A stretch of DNA of 64,000 nucleotides from Coenobita brevimanus (Eukaryota > Arthropoda > Malacostraca > Decapoda > Coenobitidae): assembly GCA_032717465.1 (NCBI GenBank), contig CM064713.1:8408339-8472338 (forward strand), written 5' to 3'. Under the pieces are notes generated by a model. That model was given only the letters and a program-made list of their open reading frames with translations, had not been told where the DNA came from and did no database searches. The translations under genes and the position numbers were made by a program. Positions 23,837 through 34,545 of the stretch are shown here, piece by piece (position 1 is the first letter of the stretch; each line of letters opens with the position of its first letter).

Positions 23837-24895
23837 TTATTCTATATTCCTTTTAACTCGCGGCATCCCGTCAACGTGAATTAACGTCCGCATGTTTTGT
23901 CACTGCCAATCCCGTTGACGTTCATAAACGCAATCAATTGCAAGGTCCCTAATTTGCACAATTTTCAATTTTTGCTAGTGATTTTTGGTAAGTATACACG
24001 GGACATCTTCCTCTACAAAATGCCAGGCAGGGACAATGCCTTACCCAGCATGACCTCTCCCCCCCCACCACGCCATTGTCTCAGCAATTCATCTGTTACC
24101 AGTGACTTGGGCAGTAAAGCCATGTCATGCCACGGTACGAAATTCAGGGCCAGAGTGATTCCTCAATCGATGACAATGTGGAGGACAAACTTTACATAGC
24201 ACTAGAGGAAAAAACAGTCAGAAATGATCAGGAAATGTCGCCAAAAAAGGTCAGGTATGTTGATGTGTTTCATGAGTGAAACAATGCTTATATTGACTAT
24301 ATTACTGTGTGAAAACCAATATTCTCTCGTACTACATATAAATTCGTACCAAATAAATAAATAAATACCGTTTATGAGTGGTGTTGAATGGTTACACTCC
24401 CACAGAACTCGTCTTCTTTGGAGTACCTGAGGAGGTACTGCTACTTGTTTCTAGTATTTTAAACCTCAGATGAGCGATTTCTCTATGATTTTTCGATGTT
24501 TCTCACCAAAAGTGGAGGTTTGAGCCAAAAAAAAAAAAAATCCCCAAAATGGTCGGGATTGGGGGGAGTCAGCGGTGGAAAAGTGGTTGGGATGGGGCAG
24601 GTTAAGCAGAAGCAACTTGTAATGGTAGTAATAAAGTTTTGCCTGATCTGCCTCCTGTCTCCTCTTGCAGGCTTGTAGTAGCTGATTGAGCAGATCACTT
24701 TGTTGCTCAAGTATGGTTATCTCAAGCTTTCGTTTCCTTTTCAGGTGCCAGGCCTCGGCTTCACCCAACAGCAACACTGTCTGGCATGTTCAAGCCGTGT
24801 CCGCAAACACTGGCAGACTAGTATCACCCAGTGAAGCAGTCTCAGCAGCACCTTCTGCCAGCTGGCTGCCGTCATGGTGTCCCAGCATGTCATCA
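23837..24895 (-). pseudogene. MYB/SANT-like gene, last exon, split by MITE D
   Basis: On the minus strand an acceptor (pyrimidine-rich, ...CCCCATCAG) precedes the exon at 24895. The exon encodes an acidic linker, then AWHLKRKRKLEITILEQQ and NQLLQACKRRQEADQAKLYY, a basic/Leu helix typical of the C-terminus of Harbinger-associated MYB/SANT-like proteins. A TGA interrupts it at 24792-24790. At TTAA 24602-24605 the 753-bp MITE D intervenes. Beyond it (23852 down) the frame continues KRNIE to a TAA at 23839-23837, overlapped by AATAAA (23841-23836), a polyadenylation signal. Donor and acceptor phases match the exon ending at 32165. The product is probably a nuclear DNA-binding protein, here likely inactive. 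Confidence 0.45.
23853..24605 (+). mobile_element. TTAA MITE family 1, copy D (in an exon)
   Basis: 753 bp between TTAA 23853-23856 and 24602-24605, in reverse orientation to copies A-C. It carries the family's poly(A) tract (24527-24540) and the paired subterminal TTGACGT motifs near 23872 and 23928. It lies inside the last exon of the MYB/SANT-like gene. Removing it together with one TTAA joins an open reading frame. Confidence 0.78.
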
Positions 24896-24974
24896 CTGAT
24901 GGGGTAAATAGTAATAAGTCAACATTTTTTTAAAATTTTGCTTCAGAAAAAGAATTAAAATGTTGTGATACATT

Positions 24975-25212
24975 CATTCATTCATTCACTGCCAGATGCC
25001 ATGTATCCCGAACGGGGTGGCCAAGGGCTTAGAGTTAATTGTTTTACAGGGAGGGGCACTAATCCTCCACCAACCCCACTTGACAAGTAGGGATGCCAAC
25101 AGCATCTGGTGTTCCCAGGCGGTCACCCATCCAAGTACTAACCAGACCCAATGTTGCTTAACTTCGCTGATCGGATGGGAAGCTGTGTACTCAACGTGGT
25201 ATGGCCGTTGGC
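24975..25212 (-). mobile_element. 5S rRNA-derived SINE (SINE3 type)
   Basis: The head is a 5S rRNA sequence. The tail of about 118 bp ends GGCCACCCCGTTCGGGAT, ACATGGCATCTGGCAG and (TGAA)n, the same 3' end as LINE-2 at 21741. SINE3 elements are 5S-headed SINEs whose tail matches a partner LINE. The 5S internal promoter would drive RNA polymerase III transcription, and the LINE-like tail would recruit the partner's reverse transcriptase. It lies in the intron of the MYB/SANT-like gene, 80 bp upstream of its last exon. Confidence 0.75.
25094..25212 (-). rRNA. 5S rRNA sequence (SINE head)
   Basis: The minus strand begins GCCAACGGCCATACCACG and ends with its helix-I partner GCTGTTGGCA, 119 nt, the normal 5S length. 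The internal control region is preserved: AAGTTAAGCA (A box) and GGATGGGTGACCGCCTGGGA (C box). It is not followed by a T-run terminator but by SINE tail. I therefore call it a SINE head rather than a functional 5S gene. A dispersed 5S copy is the alternative. Confidence 0.8.
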
Positions 25213-25406
25213 AACTTTGGCATATTTCTACTTAATTCCAGCATTTTGATAAGAGTTACTATATTACAATAAGGTTATTAAAATGGAAAAAATAAAGATG
25301 GAGATTGAATAGAGATATATCCATATATCATGAAAGCAAATGCAAGATGGAAACATTAAATGATGGCACTGAAATAGGAATAATGAAGTATGATGGAAGA
25401 GGATAT

Positions 25407-26129
25407 TGTTACATCCCCATCCCACACTGCCACAGGCTCTAACAGCAATAGTACATTACAGGAAGGATGTTGCCCAGTGTGTCATTCTTCCTATGGTCAG
25501 CCTTTAGGTGTACAGAACAGAGGACCACCTCATGCATCGTAAATAAACAGTGGCTTCTTAAGTTCACTGTCTTTATTTTCCAAATTATTGCACTTAATGC
25601 ATGCCAACTTCACTATTCTTACAAGCACTAGGTCTATACAAACTTTACTAACTGCAGTTACACCTAATGCTTGACAACACTGTTTTCACAGCAACCGAAA
25701 ATAGAGGCTACAAACTTTACTGAAACTGCACTACACTCAAACTGAACTGAAGGCCGATTGAACTAGCTCTAGTCTCTTCCCCATCCTTATTTAAGCTTGC
25801 ATTACTCTAGAATCTTCTACATTTTTCAACAGTTCTGGTGTATTCCAGAGAGGCAGCACAGTTGCCAACTTGGAGACAACCAAAACATGCCAGAGCTCTC
25901 TTACATTACAAAGCACTGTAAATTATTTAGCATACGTACACAATTTAACAAGTAATCTCATAACTAAAACATTATAAGAAAAAAGGAGCACAAAAATTAA
26001 TGCATAACTTACAAAATAACTACGCTCACAAACAGCAAGCAAACTGGCAACTCTGACTCATACCAGAACCACTATAAACATCAGCAAGCAGTGAGAAGCT
26101 TCTCAACTGGCAAATCCCACTTCCTAACA
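25407..26129 (-). repeat. Gypsy-3 3' LTR
   Basis: 723 bp, in element orientation starting TGTTAGGAAGTGGG and ending in ...TGTAACA. A polypurine tract, GGGAGGGGGGTAG on the minus strand, abuts it at about 26130-26144. Confidence 0.85.
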
Positions 26130-26192
26130 CTACCCCCCTCCCTAGTCCTTTGATGTCCTGACAAAACTACACAATATATATAAACATATACC

Positions 26193-27933
26193 TTAACCCC
26201 TTAATCGTGGGTTGTCACTTTTGTGATTCTGTGTTATTTTGAATTCGCCCGGGCTTTCAAGTGGTGGCTTGTATCATCCATCAGTACTACCAGTGTCCAT
26301 GTACTCAGTTCTGCTAATATCATCTGTACTCTCATCCACTGTTGACAATTATTCTCCTGTCCTTGACTCTCCTCTTTACCTCCCCTCCATTACCCTCTCC
26401 TCCCGCCTGGCCAGCCTCGCTGCACTATGCAAATCCTGGATGGATTTTTCCACTCATTTTATTAATTGAAATGTGCCCTATTCCCAACTCTTTTACAAAA
26501 TAATATATAAAAGAAAGAAAGAAGGTAATTGATACTGCCATACATCTGGAATGGGCTAATTATCACCTGGCAACACCCCACGTGCACTCGTTCGCTAATT
26601 TTCCCTGTTTATTTCCCCTTGCAATATGCCATATGACCTATTCTCGTAATACAAATATATAAGAAAGGAAGAGAGAAGCCTAAGCAATATTTACATTCAC
26701 CTGGAACTATCTAATTTATTATGTATTATCTAGATTTCCTGCCAATCATTTCATAGGATATAAATTAGCAGCTGTCACCACACTGACATTGTCAACCCTT
26801 CCCTGCCCCTAATACGCCACATCATTCAGTTTACTGTCGTCTTTCAAGGTGAAACCATGTCGGATTCGCGTATGTCCAATTCTGCCGCTTCTTAGCCCCC
26901 TGCAAAGGGCCCTGTGACCTCTACCCCTCCTAAACCTCATGTGGGAAGGAGTAAAGGGCTAAGTGACTGCTGTGGAACGGGAACTGGCTAATTTAGCAAT
27001 GATAATGATGGAAAGTGACTACGATCTTTCTGGTTACTCTATAATAGTGGAAGTGGAAATGTATATAAAGTGTCAATAATGTGTAAATAGCAAGTGAAAG
27101 CAATGAATGTAATTATAACTGAACTGTGGAAAACAGTTTTATAAATTACTGCAAGTGACAGTGCATAATATAGTGTAAATAAAGTAGAAATGTAAATAAT
27201 GTAAATAAAATAGAGAATGTAAATAGAAATGTAAATAATAAGTAATATAAGAATACGAGTATAAATACTTGGAGTAACGAAAGTGAAAGCTTCGCTCTAG
27301 CGTGTATAAGTACTTGGAGTGATGAAAGTGAAAGTGAAAGCTTCGCTCTCTATGCTAGTTTACTGAATGTGAAAGTGAATGCCTGGAGTGGAAATAAAGT
27401 ACTACCGGTACTACTGAAAGAAACTTATGGATAAATATTGCATATATAATTAAGTGTAATAAAGTACTAGGAGTATAAAGTGTGTGTTTATAAATAATAA
27501 ATGACAGCTCTGTCTCAGAATACCATCGGGGAACAAGCGCAGGTGGAAAGCTCATATGCACTCGTAATTTACATTGCTTTCACAGTTTTTTTTTTTTTTG
27601 AGTATGGATTTCAAATTACTTGAAATTCATAGAATAGTGTTTGTAGTTATAATATCAGGCAGTGGTAACCATATTGTGGGGTATCGGGAAGTGTAAAGTG
27701 GAGACTTCCTTACCCAACATCAGAAGTCTCCACAAGTCCTACGGTAGTAGACGAAGGCTCAACAAACATCCCAGAAGGAAGCTGAAGGTATGTGCCATAA
27801 GCCTAGGTAATTTTAATATTCTAGGACTAATAACTGATTTTTGGCAAATATTTTTTAAAAGTCAGTCAGAGCACGATTATCCCCATGGGACGCACACAGC
27901 ACACTCCTGACATCCCCGCGGTTAAGGAGTTAA
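26193..27933 (+). mobile_element. piggyBac family 2 derivative, copy X
   Basis: 1,741 bp with termini TTAACCCCTTAATCG... and ...CCGCGGTTAAGGAGTTAA. The left 110 bp, the segment around an ATG at 26857 (preceded by CTTTCAAGGTGAAACC) and the right 250 bp all match the long piggyBac at 36721-40444. The reading frame after the ATG keeps similarity (KGPVTSTP region) but meets TAG at codon 13, and the rest of the transposase is absent. This is an internal-deletion derivative. It is nested in Gypsy-3. Confidence 0.8.
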
Positions 27934-28038
27934 TACTAATGAAATATCTGACTATACACAAAATAATCCTTCAACTTATCAGGCCTTCTTCTATGCCGCT
28001 TCCAACGTCTCTTGGGAACTGTCACCATCCTCTTGCAC

Positions 28039-29205
28039 TTAAACTCCTTGGTCCTCCTCATCATCCTCGGCTGCTGGTGAGGACGATTCCTCAGAGATTT
28101 CCCAGCCATACTGTCCTGGCCCATGGTACTGCCACAGATGATTCACGTGTACCACCTTTCGGTGAGACTTCCTGCCTCTCTGAATACGATACGTTACATC
28201 TGACAGGCAGTCCAACAGAGTGTAAAGCCCGTCCCACAGGCTCTGCAGCTTCAGGGACTGTCCCTTCTCTTGCTGAGGAGTGTATGACCAAACTTGGTCA
28301 CCATCCTTGAAGCTCACCTCACTTGCCTTGGCATCATACTTGCGCTTCATCACTTCTGGAAACTTAAGAGCTCCTCGCACTTGATGATATACCTCAGTCA
28401 ACTTTTCCTGAAGATGCTTCGCATAGCTGGAGGTGTCTGTAGGCAGCTCTTCACCAGGTGGTCTTCCTACTAACAAGTCAACGGATAAGTGTATCTTATG
28501 GCCCAACATCAGTTCTGCAAGGGTGTAGCTGGTAGACTCAAGGGATGCTGACCAATATGCCATCAGCAACACAGGTAATTTCTGGTCCCATCTGTTTGTC
28601 GCTCTACACAGTACTTGGTCAGTTCTTGTCCCGGGGTCCAGTTGAATTTCTCCACAATCCCATCTGACTGTGGCCCTATTGGGGTCGTCCTAGTCTTCTT
28701 GATCCCCAATAACTTGCAGCGTTTATGGAACACAGCAGACTCGAAGTTTCTACCCTGGTCTGAATGTAGCTCCTGTAGCATCCCCAAACGACAAAAACTG
28801 ATCAACCAACACGTGGGCAACAGTCGCAGCCTCTTGATCGGGGATAGCATATGCTTCTGGCCACTTGTTGAAGTAGTCCATCACAACACATATATACCAG
28901 TTTCCTCTTTTAGACAATGGCAGAGGTCCAGCAATATCCACCATGACTCTTTCCATTCGTGCACCCACTTGGTACAGCTGAAAAGGGGTGCAACCACGTT
29001 TCTTGGGTCCCCTTTTGGCACAATACACATCACAGTCCAAACACCACTCTTCAACATCCTGACGCATGCCAATCCAATAGAACCTCTGTCGCAGCATGCT
29101 TAGAGTTTTCTTCATTCACAGGTGCCCACTAGTGATCTGGTCATTGGACTCCTCCAAGATCTCGGACCTCATCTCTTTCGGAACCATCAGTTGCCAATAC
29201 TTGCT
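28039..29205 (-). pseudogene. Gypsy-3 integrase
   Basis: In minus-strand order: a zinc-binding module (QITSGHL, stop, then MLRQRFYWIGM and WCLDCDVYC), then the core with MVDIAGPLP (first Asp), LHSDQGRNFES (second Asp) and PQSDGIVEKFN (Glu). The C-terminal domain follows in 28572-28039, with FKDGDQVWSYTP and KVVHVNHLWQYHG. The core is split across frames by shifts near 28790 and 28570. The gag-proximal end directly adjoins the integrase, leaving no room for RT. Confidence 0.85.
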
Positions 29206-29279
29206 GAGGCCACCAGGTGTCTCCCACTGATGCTGCAGTAGTCAGTTGTTCAGATGAAGAAGGTCCCACTGACTCCACT

Positions 29280-31181
29280 AGCTACTGGTCGCAGGGCTTA
29301 ACCTGGAAACTTCTACCCAAGATGGTCGCACTATACTCTGCTGCAGCCACTCTGGCACTGGTTGTAAATCTGCAACCTCCATCTGCATCTTCTTCAGGTC
29401 TTCTGCATCTGACTCTGGCCCTGTCAAAACCGTACAGTAGCATTTCTTACTAAGATGCCCATTTCTACTACACTCCTTGCCGTCTGTTCTTTCTTCTTCT
29501 TGCACACTATTCATCAAGGTTCTGCATTTCTTCAGTGGTGGTGCTTCTTGGGAATAACTGGCTGGTTGTTGCCTCTCGTCACCAGCCTTCACTAATTTGC
29601 CCCCATCCTTCTCATTTGGACATTCATAGCTGAAGTCATGGATTTCCTTGCACTGTTCCTTGCTTGCTCCTTCTTCCATTTGTAATAATCCACCTTCTTG
29701 TCTCCTGGCTTCCTGCAGAACCAGCAAACTCCCCCGGTCTTCTTCTGTTCCCTCTTCCACTTATAGCAGTCCTCTTTTCTGTGTCCTGGCTTTCGACAGT
29801 ACCAGCAACTTCCCTAAATTTTTTTCGTTTCACATACCTGCCCCTTTCTAGCCTTGAATCCTGCACTACGACCTGTCTGAAAAGTGGACGTACTGGACCT
29901 GACATAGGAGTCAAACTCTAGAGCCCTGGCTAGTGCTTCTTGCATGCTACTGGGTTGTGCCTGTTTCTTTTGCACTTTCAACTTTGAACTTTCAAGAGCA
30001 TCAGTGAACTGGTCCCTCAGAAGAATAGCCAACGAGTTAGGTGCAGCTCCAGGGTACGCCTTATATGCCATACTCTCTAGGTCATGAGCAAGTTGCTGTA
30101 GAGATTCTCCTCGAGCCCATACACGGCTCCGGAATCTTCCTCTATAAACCTAAGTCTGGTACATGGTTCCACATCTGTGCTCCAGCCCTTCTACTAAGGA
30201 CTGATAACTGTTCCTCTCCATCACTGACATCTGGCCTAGAATTTCCACTGTGGCACCCTTGAAGCTGCTAGCAAGTTGCACTGCCCTCTGCCTATCATCT
30301 CAACCTTTCTGATCCGTAAGTAACTCATACTGTGCCAGGTAAGCTTCCCAAGATACTCTAAATCAAATTCCTCAGGTTTCTTTTTAATTGGACCCCCATT
30401 ATACCCATGCACTTCACTGGTTTGGAGCCTAAAAACTGGGGCATCATAATTAAGGCCAGGACTTTAAAACTTATGCATACTGATTATTCAACCCTGTAAT
30501 GCTACCTTTAGATGCCTGGAATCCGTCGAGATTCACCATACACTGTCCATGCTTTTCATATCTCCTTGTGCACTAGCCTGAGACTCAGCAGTGCAATATT
30601 TCTCTACAGTCTCAGTTTTCTCTATAATTATCTTCACATGGTCAACTACATGCTTCAACTGGTTATCTACATGCTGTCTGCACTCCATCACTTTTTCTTC
30701 ACTAATTGACTTCAACTGGTCATCTACATGCTCTTTAGACTCAGTCACATTATTGCTTACCTCATACTTCTGCTGCCATAGTTCAGCATATACCTTCTCC
30801 TTCAATTGTTCCTGTTCTTCATTTCCCCCATGAAAGCATCTGGCTGTCCTTGCATCCTCAGTTGTGATTCCCTTTGTTGCTTCTGTAATCTGTAATGCCT
30901 CTTGAAGTTGTTCATATTGTTCTTCACATTGTGTGTATAGTTGTTCACTCTGCTTGAAATTGTTCTTTGAGTTCTTTCTGTTCTACATTCTGTGCCTGTA
31001 AGTGTTCCTTGAGTTCTTTCTGTCCTTCACTCTGTGCCTGTAGTCCTTCATTCTGGGCTTGTAGTTGGACACTTTGTGCATGTAACTGGACACTTTGTGC
31101 TTGTAATAGTTTCGTAATTGGACTCAGCAATGCCTCTTCCTGCCTAGCTTGGCCTCTCGTCTGGACACCTTCTACCTCCAT
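29280..31181 (-). pseudogene. Gypsy-3 gag
   Basis: The probable start is the ATG at 31181-31179 (MEVEGVQTRGQ). It is followed by a Gln/Leu/Glu repeat region (LQAQSVQLHAQSVQLQAQ) expected to form a coiled coil. A capsid segment near 30070-29930 reads LLRDQFTDALES and ALARALEFDSYVRSS. Two zinc knuckles follow near 29808-29700: an intact CWYCRKPGHRKEDC, and a second in which His is replaced by Asp (CWFCRKPGDKK). Many stops and frameshifts make it a relic. Confidence 0.8.
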
Positions 31182-31216
31182 GTCAGATGTTAGACTCACT
31201 GCAACCCGTAATAATC

Positions 31217-31233
31217 CACACTTCTGACACCAG
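31217..31233 (-). other. Gypsy-3 primer-binding site
   Basis: On the minus strand TGGTGTCAGAAGTGTGG follows within a base of the LTR end. TGGTGTCAG is compatible with a tRNA-Leu 3' end, and this start is common among animal Gypsy elements. The tRNA assignment is from memory. Confidence 0.55.
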
Positions 31234-31673
31234 TGTTGCGTCCCCATCCCACACTGACACTGGCTCCAACAGCAGTAGTACAGTACAGGAAGGATGTTGC
31301 CCAGTGAGTTCTTCCTGTGGTCACCCTTTAGGTGTATAGTACACAGGATCAGATCAGGCGTCGTAAATAAACACTGGCTTCCTAAGTTCACTGTCTTTAT
31401 TTTCCAAATAATTACACTTAATGCTTGCCAACTTCACTTCACTATTCTCACAACCACCAGAGCTATACAGACTTTACTAACTGCAATTATTACACTCAGT
31501 GTTTGAGAACACTTTACTGTTTTCACAGTTGCCAAAAATGTAGACTACAAACTTCACTGCACTGCACTCAAACTGAACTGGAAACCGACTGAATTAACTC
31601 TAGTCTCTTCCTCATCCTTAGTAATGCTTGCATTACTCTAGAAACATCTACATTTTTACAGTTCTGGTTTATT

Positions 31674-31708
<35 letters not shown>

Positions 31709-32002
31709 ACAGTTACCAACTTGAAGACAACCAAAACATGCCAGAGCTCTCTTACATTACATAACAATGTAATTATTTAGCATACAAACATAAACCAAAT
31801 TACACAATTTAACAAGCATTCACATAACTAAAATATTATATGAAAAAAAGGAGCATAATAATTAATGCAAAACTTACAAAACAACTACGCTCACAAACAG
31901 CAGGCAAACTGGGAACTCTGACTTGTACTGGAATCACTGTAAACATCAGGAAGCAGTGAGAAGTTTCTCGACTACCTAACTGGCAAATCCCACTTCTTAA
32001 CA
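31234..32002 (-). repeat. Gypsy-3 5' LTR with (GA)n expansion
   Basis: 769 bp, about 46 bp longer than its partner. Much of the difference is a GA microsatellite at about 31676-31708 that is only GAGAGGCAG in the other LTR. The two LTRs differ at many sites, so the insertion is old. Confidence 0.85.
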
Positions 32003-32164
32003 ATATGAATGATAGAGTATTATGAGAGGAATCACTTAAATATATGAGGTGATCAAAAAGGAGTAAATGGAGTGGCAGAAGAAGTGGGAAATGAAATATG
32101 GTGGACATGAAAATACATAATGAAAATAATAGGTATCTACATAATAATTCTGAAATTATCTAAC

Positions 32165-33095
32165 CTCTCGGTACCAAGTCCTTCGTCTGGTGGAGGTTTG
32201 GGAGTGAAGACTGGGTTAACCTGCCACATCTTGTTGACGTATATATACGTCCAAAAGTTTTGTCACTGTGACTCCCCTGTTGACGTATATAAACGCGCCG
32301 CAATTGCAAAGTCTGTCATTTGCACATTTTTCAAAGTTCATGTGTGATTTTTGGTAGAAATACACGGGACACCTTCCTCTACCCGATGCCAGGTGGGTAC
32401 AATGCCTTACCCTGCATGACCTCCCCCCCACCATGCATGCCATTGTCTCAGCAACTCACCTGTTACCAGTGACTGGCCAGTAAAGACATGTCGCGCTACT
32501 GTACAAAATTGAGGACCAGAGTGATTCCCCAATCGATGACAATGTGCAGGACAAAGTTTACATAGTCTTAGAGGAAGAAACAGTCAGAAATGATGATCAG
32601 GTAATGTCGCCAAATAAGATGCTGTATGTTGATGTGTTTGGTGCGCGAAACAACACTTATGTCGCCAATATTACTGTGTGAAAACCAATATACTCTTGTA
32701 CTACATATAAATTCAAACCAAATGAATAAATAAATGCCATTTATGAGTGGTTTGGAGTTGCTACTCCTTCCATAGAACACGTTTTCTCTGGAGCCAGCCC
32801 CATAGAAAACAGCCAGGTAAAGGTAGGGTTACCTGTATCAGCATTTTAAACCTCAGGTGAGCAATTTCTCTATGAACTTTCAATATTTCTCATAAAAAGT
32901 GGGTTTTAGCAAAAAAAAAAAAAAAAACGAAAATCTGCCGTAATATGGGAGGTCATTGGTTAAAAATCTGCCGGAATGGAGGCAGGTTAATGTAATCTTG
33001 TTCCCATGAGACCTCCACGGTAACATTTTTCAGACCAATTATTTTGGCTACTATCACATCCAGGTCATTGAGGGGAGGCAGTGCAGGACCACCAC
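32165..33095 (-). pseudogene. MYB/SANT-like gene, internal exon, split by MITE E
   Basis: On the minus strand a strong acceptor (TTTCCTCCTTTTGCAG) precedes the exon at 33095. Read in phase 1 the exon gives GGPALPPLNDLDVIVAKIIG; with the preceding codon this forms the GGGP motif that follows the DNA-binding domain of Harbinger-associated MYB/SANT-like (NAIF1-like) proteins. At TTAA 32987-32990 MITE E intervenes. Across it (32215 down) the same frame continues PVFTPKPPPDEGLGTE to a donor, GAGAG|GTTAGA, at 32165. The phase fits the acceptor at 24895. The upstream SANT exon was not found in the window. Confidence 0.45.
32216..32990 (+). mobile_element. TTAA MITE family 1, copy E (in an exon)
   Basis: 775 bp between TTAA 32216-32219 and 32987-32990, in the same orientation as copy D. 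Two TTGACGTATAT repeats near 32234 and 32281 are its subterminal direct repeats. It contains an A17 tract near 32911. It interrupts an exon exactly at TTAA, and the exon frame is open on both sides. Confidence 0.78.
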
Positions 33096-33284
33096 CTGCA
33101 AAAGGAGGAAAAATTACTAGTGATTAATATGTTCATTACTTGTAGCTGAAGAATAATCTGGGAGGGCTAGTACTCACCAAACTTGAGACAAATCTGAGAA
33201 TAAAATGTTTCATAGCTGAGTCTTGTTTCAATTTGTGATAGCTCATCTAGTATTACAGTATTTCAGTTATGTAGTTATATAGAT

Positions 33285-33649
33285 ATGTAGCGATTAACTG
33301 TGCCAACAAACTCTGCGTAGTTAACGATTCCAATACGATTTTTCTATTAATAACAAAAGGTAGTGGCAACAAGCTACAAATGATGGTTCGGTATCTGATG
33401 GAATAAGTTCAGTACCTAAGCAAACAGGTATCGCCAATACATAACCTTTTCCTTCGCCTCCGTCATTCCGTCCCCTCATATCAAAAATTTTTCCATTGTT
33501 GACAGAGAATTTACAAATATTTAGAACTGGTTTCAGCTGCTTCTCATTCAAGTTGCTTAACAACGATACTGTAACTTTCATTGCAATTTGAACTGAATAC
33601 GGAATCTAACATCCTCTAATAGTCCATTTTATATAAGTCAACAACTGTT
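33285..33649 (-). repeat. 365-bp duplicated segment, copy 1, with 86-codon ORF
   Basis: Matches 63636-64000 base for base in length, with about eight substitutions. The minus-strand ORF (33581-33321) begins MKVTVSLLSNLNEKQLKP. The two copies differ by only two amino acids (Ile/Phe and Tyr/His), while three further changes in it are silent. A TATATAAAA box lies about 60 bp 5' of the ATG. I do not recognise the protein. It could be a small exon or part of an unknown repeat. The duplicate runs off the window, so its full length is unknown. Confidence 0.6.
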
Positions 33650-33901
33650 ATCTTAAGACCGAACGCTGGCAGAATAAGGAATATACATCATTTAGACTCA
33701 CGGACTAATTTGTTGTCCTTTCATAGTCGTATAGGCACTTACCCTGCTTACGGATGGATGAGCCTGGCCTTCATACCAGACTATAAATTTAAGCATGCTC
33801 CAGTCAACACTTTCTTAGGGCCAGTCCCTCATAACTTAATAGGCCTATATAACTTTATGCTTATGTGCATACGTGTGTGATTTTATGAGTATTAAATGTG
33901 C

Positions 33902-33941
<40 letters not shown>

Positions 33942-34250
33942 ACACGCAATAGATTACCTTACATACAGTCACTTTGGTAACCTTTCGGTTGGCAGGAATA
34001 AGATACAATCAGTCTATTTTTCAGTTGTCATCTAAAGTGAATACTGACATAATGTTGCTATTAAACGTGGTGATGTATTTGACAAAAGACACACGACACA
34101 CACAAAATTACCAGCACTATGTAAGACTTGTATTGCTAATAATTGCGCATGCACCTAACGTTTAACGAAATTTTCGTAATGCAATATCTACAAATCTCCT
34201 AGCAGAAACGGTCGCCCCGTCCACACAAATGTTCTAACCAGCCTCCACAC
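33650..34250. other. No gene; (CT)n microsatellite at 33906-33938
   Basis: AT-rich DNA with one perfect CT tract. The only open frame above 60 codons (33974-34165) shows no signature. Confidence 0.5.
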
Positions 34251-34253
34251 AAA

Positions 34254-34545
34254 CACACACCAACTGGCGTAGTGGTAATGCTTTCGCCTGCCATCTAGTA
34301 GGACGGGGGTTTGTGCCTGTTCGGGTGCAAAAAGTTTCACTATTGAAATGGAAGGTTACTGTTCCTCTTCAGGGAGGGAATGGTTGTGTTCGTGTGTGAA
34401 GGTCACAGCCTTGCCCAAGATCACATTATATGAGCTCTCAGCTCTCTTCCTGGAGGGTAATGAGCCGACGATCACGCCAATCACGTTATCCTGACCGATA
34501 ATTACACACACTCACACAAACGCATTAAATTTTGGCAGGTAGTTC
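34254..34545 (+). mobile_element. Probable tRNA-derived SINE
   Basis: TGGCGTAGTGG near 34264-34274 fits a polymerase III A box. A weak B-box-like GGGTTTGTGCC follows near 34308. Between them, CTTTCGCCTGCCATCT resembles a tRNA anticodon arm. The remaining 200 bp is unrelated to tRNA. ACACACACTCACAC-type sequence borders both sides. The B box is degenerate, so the copy is probably old. The DNA between here and 34970 holds nothing else recognisable. Confidence 0.45.

Larger units (their letters stand above)
25407..32002 (-). mobile_element. Gypsy-3: LTR retrotransposon lacking RT
   Basis: Two diverged LTRs (25407-26129 and 31234-32002) bracket gag and integrase remains on the minus strand. A 4-bp ATAT flanks both sides (25403-25406 and 32003-32006), a possible target duplication. 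A 1.74-kb piggyBac derivative is nested near the 3' end. Between the gag zinc-knuckle region (down to about 29280) and integrase (from about 29200) there is no reverse transcriptase or RNase H, so most of pol was lost by internal deletion. The whole unit lies in the intron of the MYB/SANT-like gene. Confidence 0.85.

Noticed and set aside
25094..25212. A functional, stand-alone 5S rRNA gene
   Set aside because: It is followed by a LINE-like tail and tetranucleotide repeat rather than a T-run terminator, is a single copy, and lies in a transposon-rich intron.
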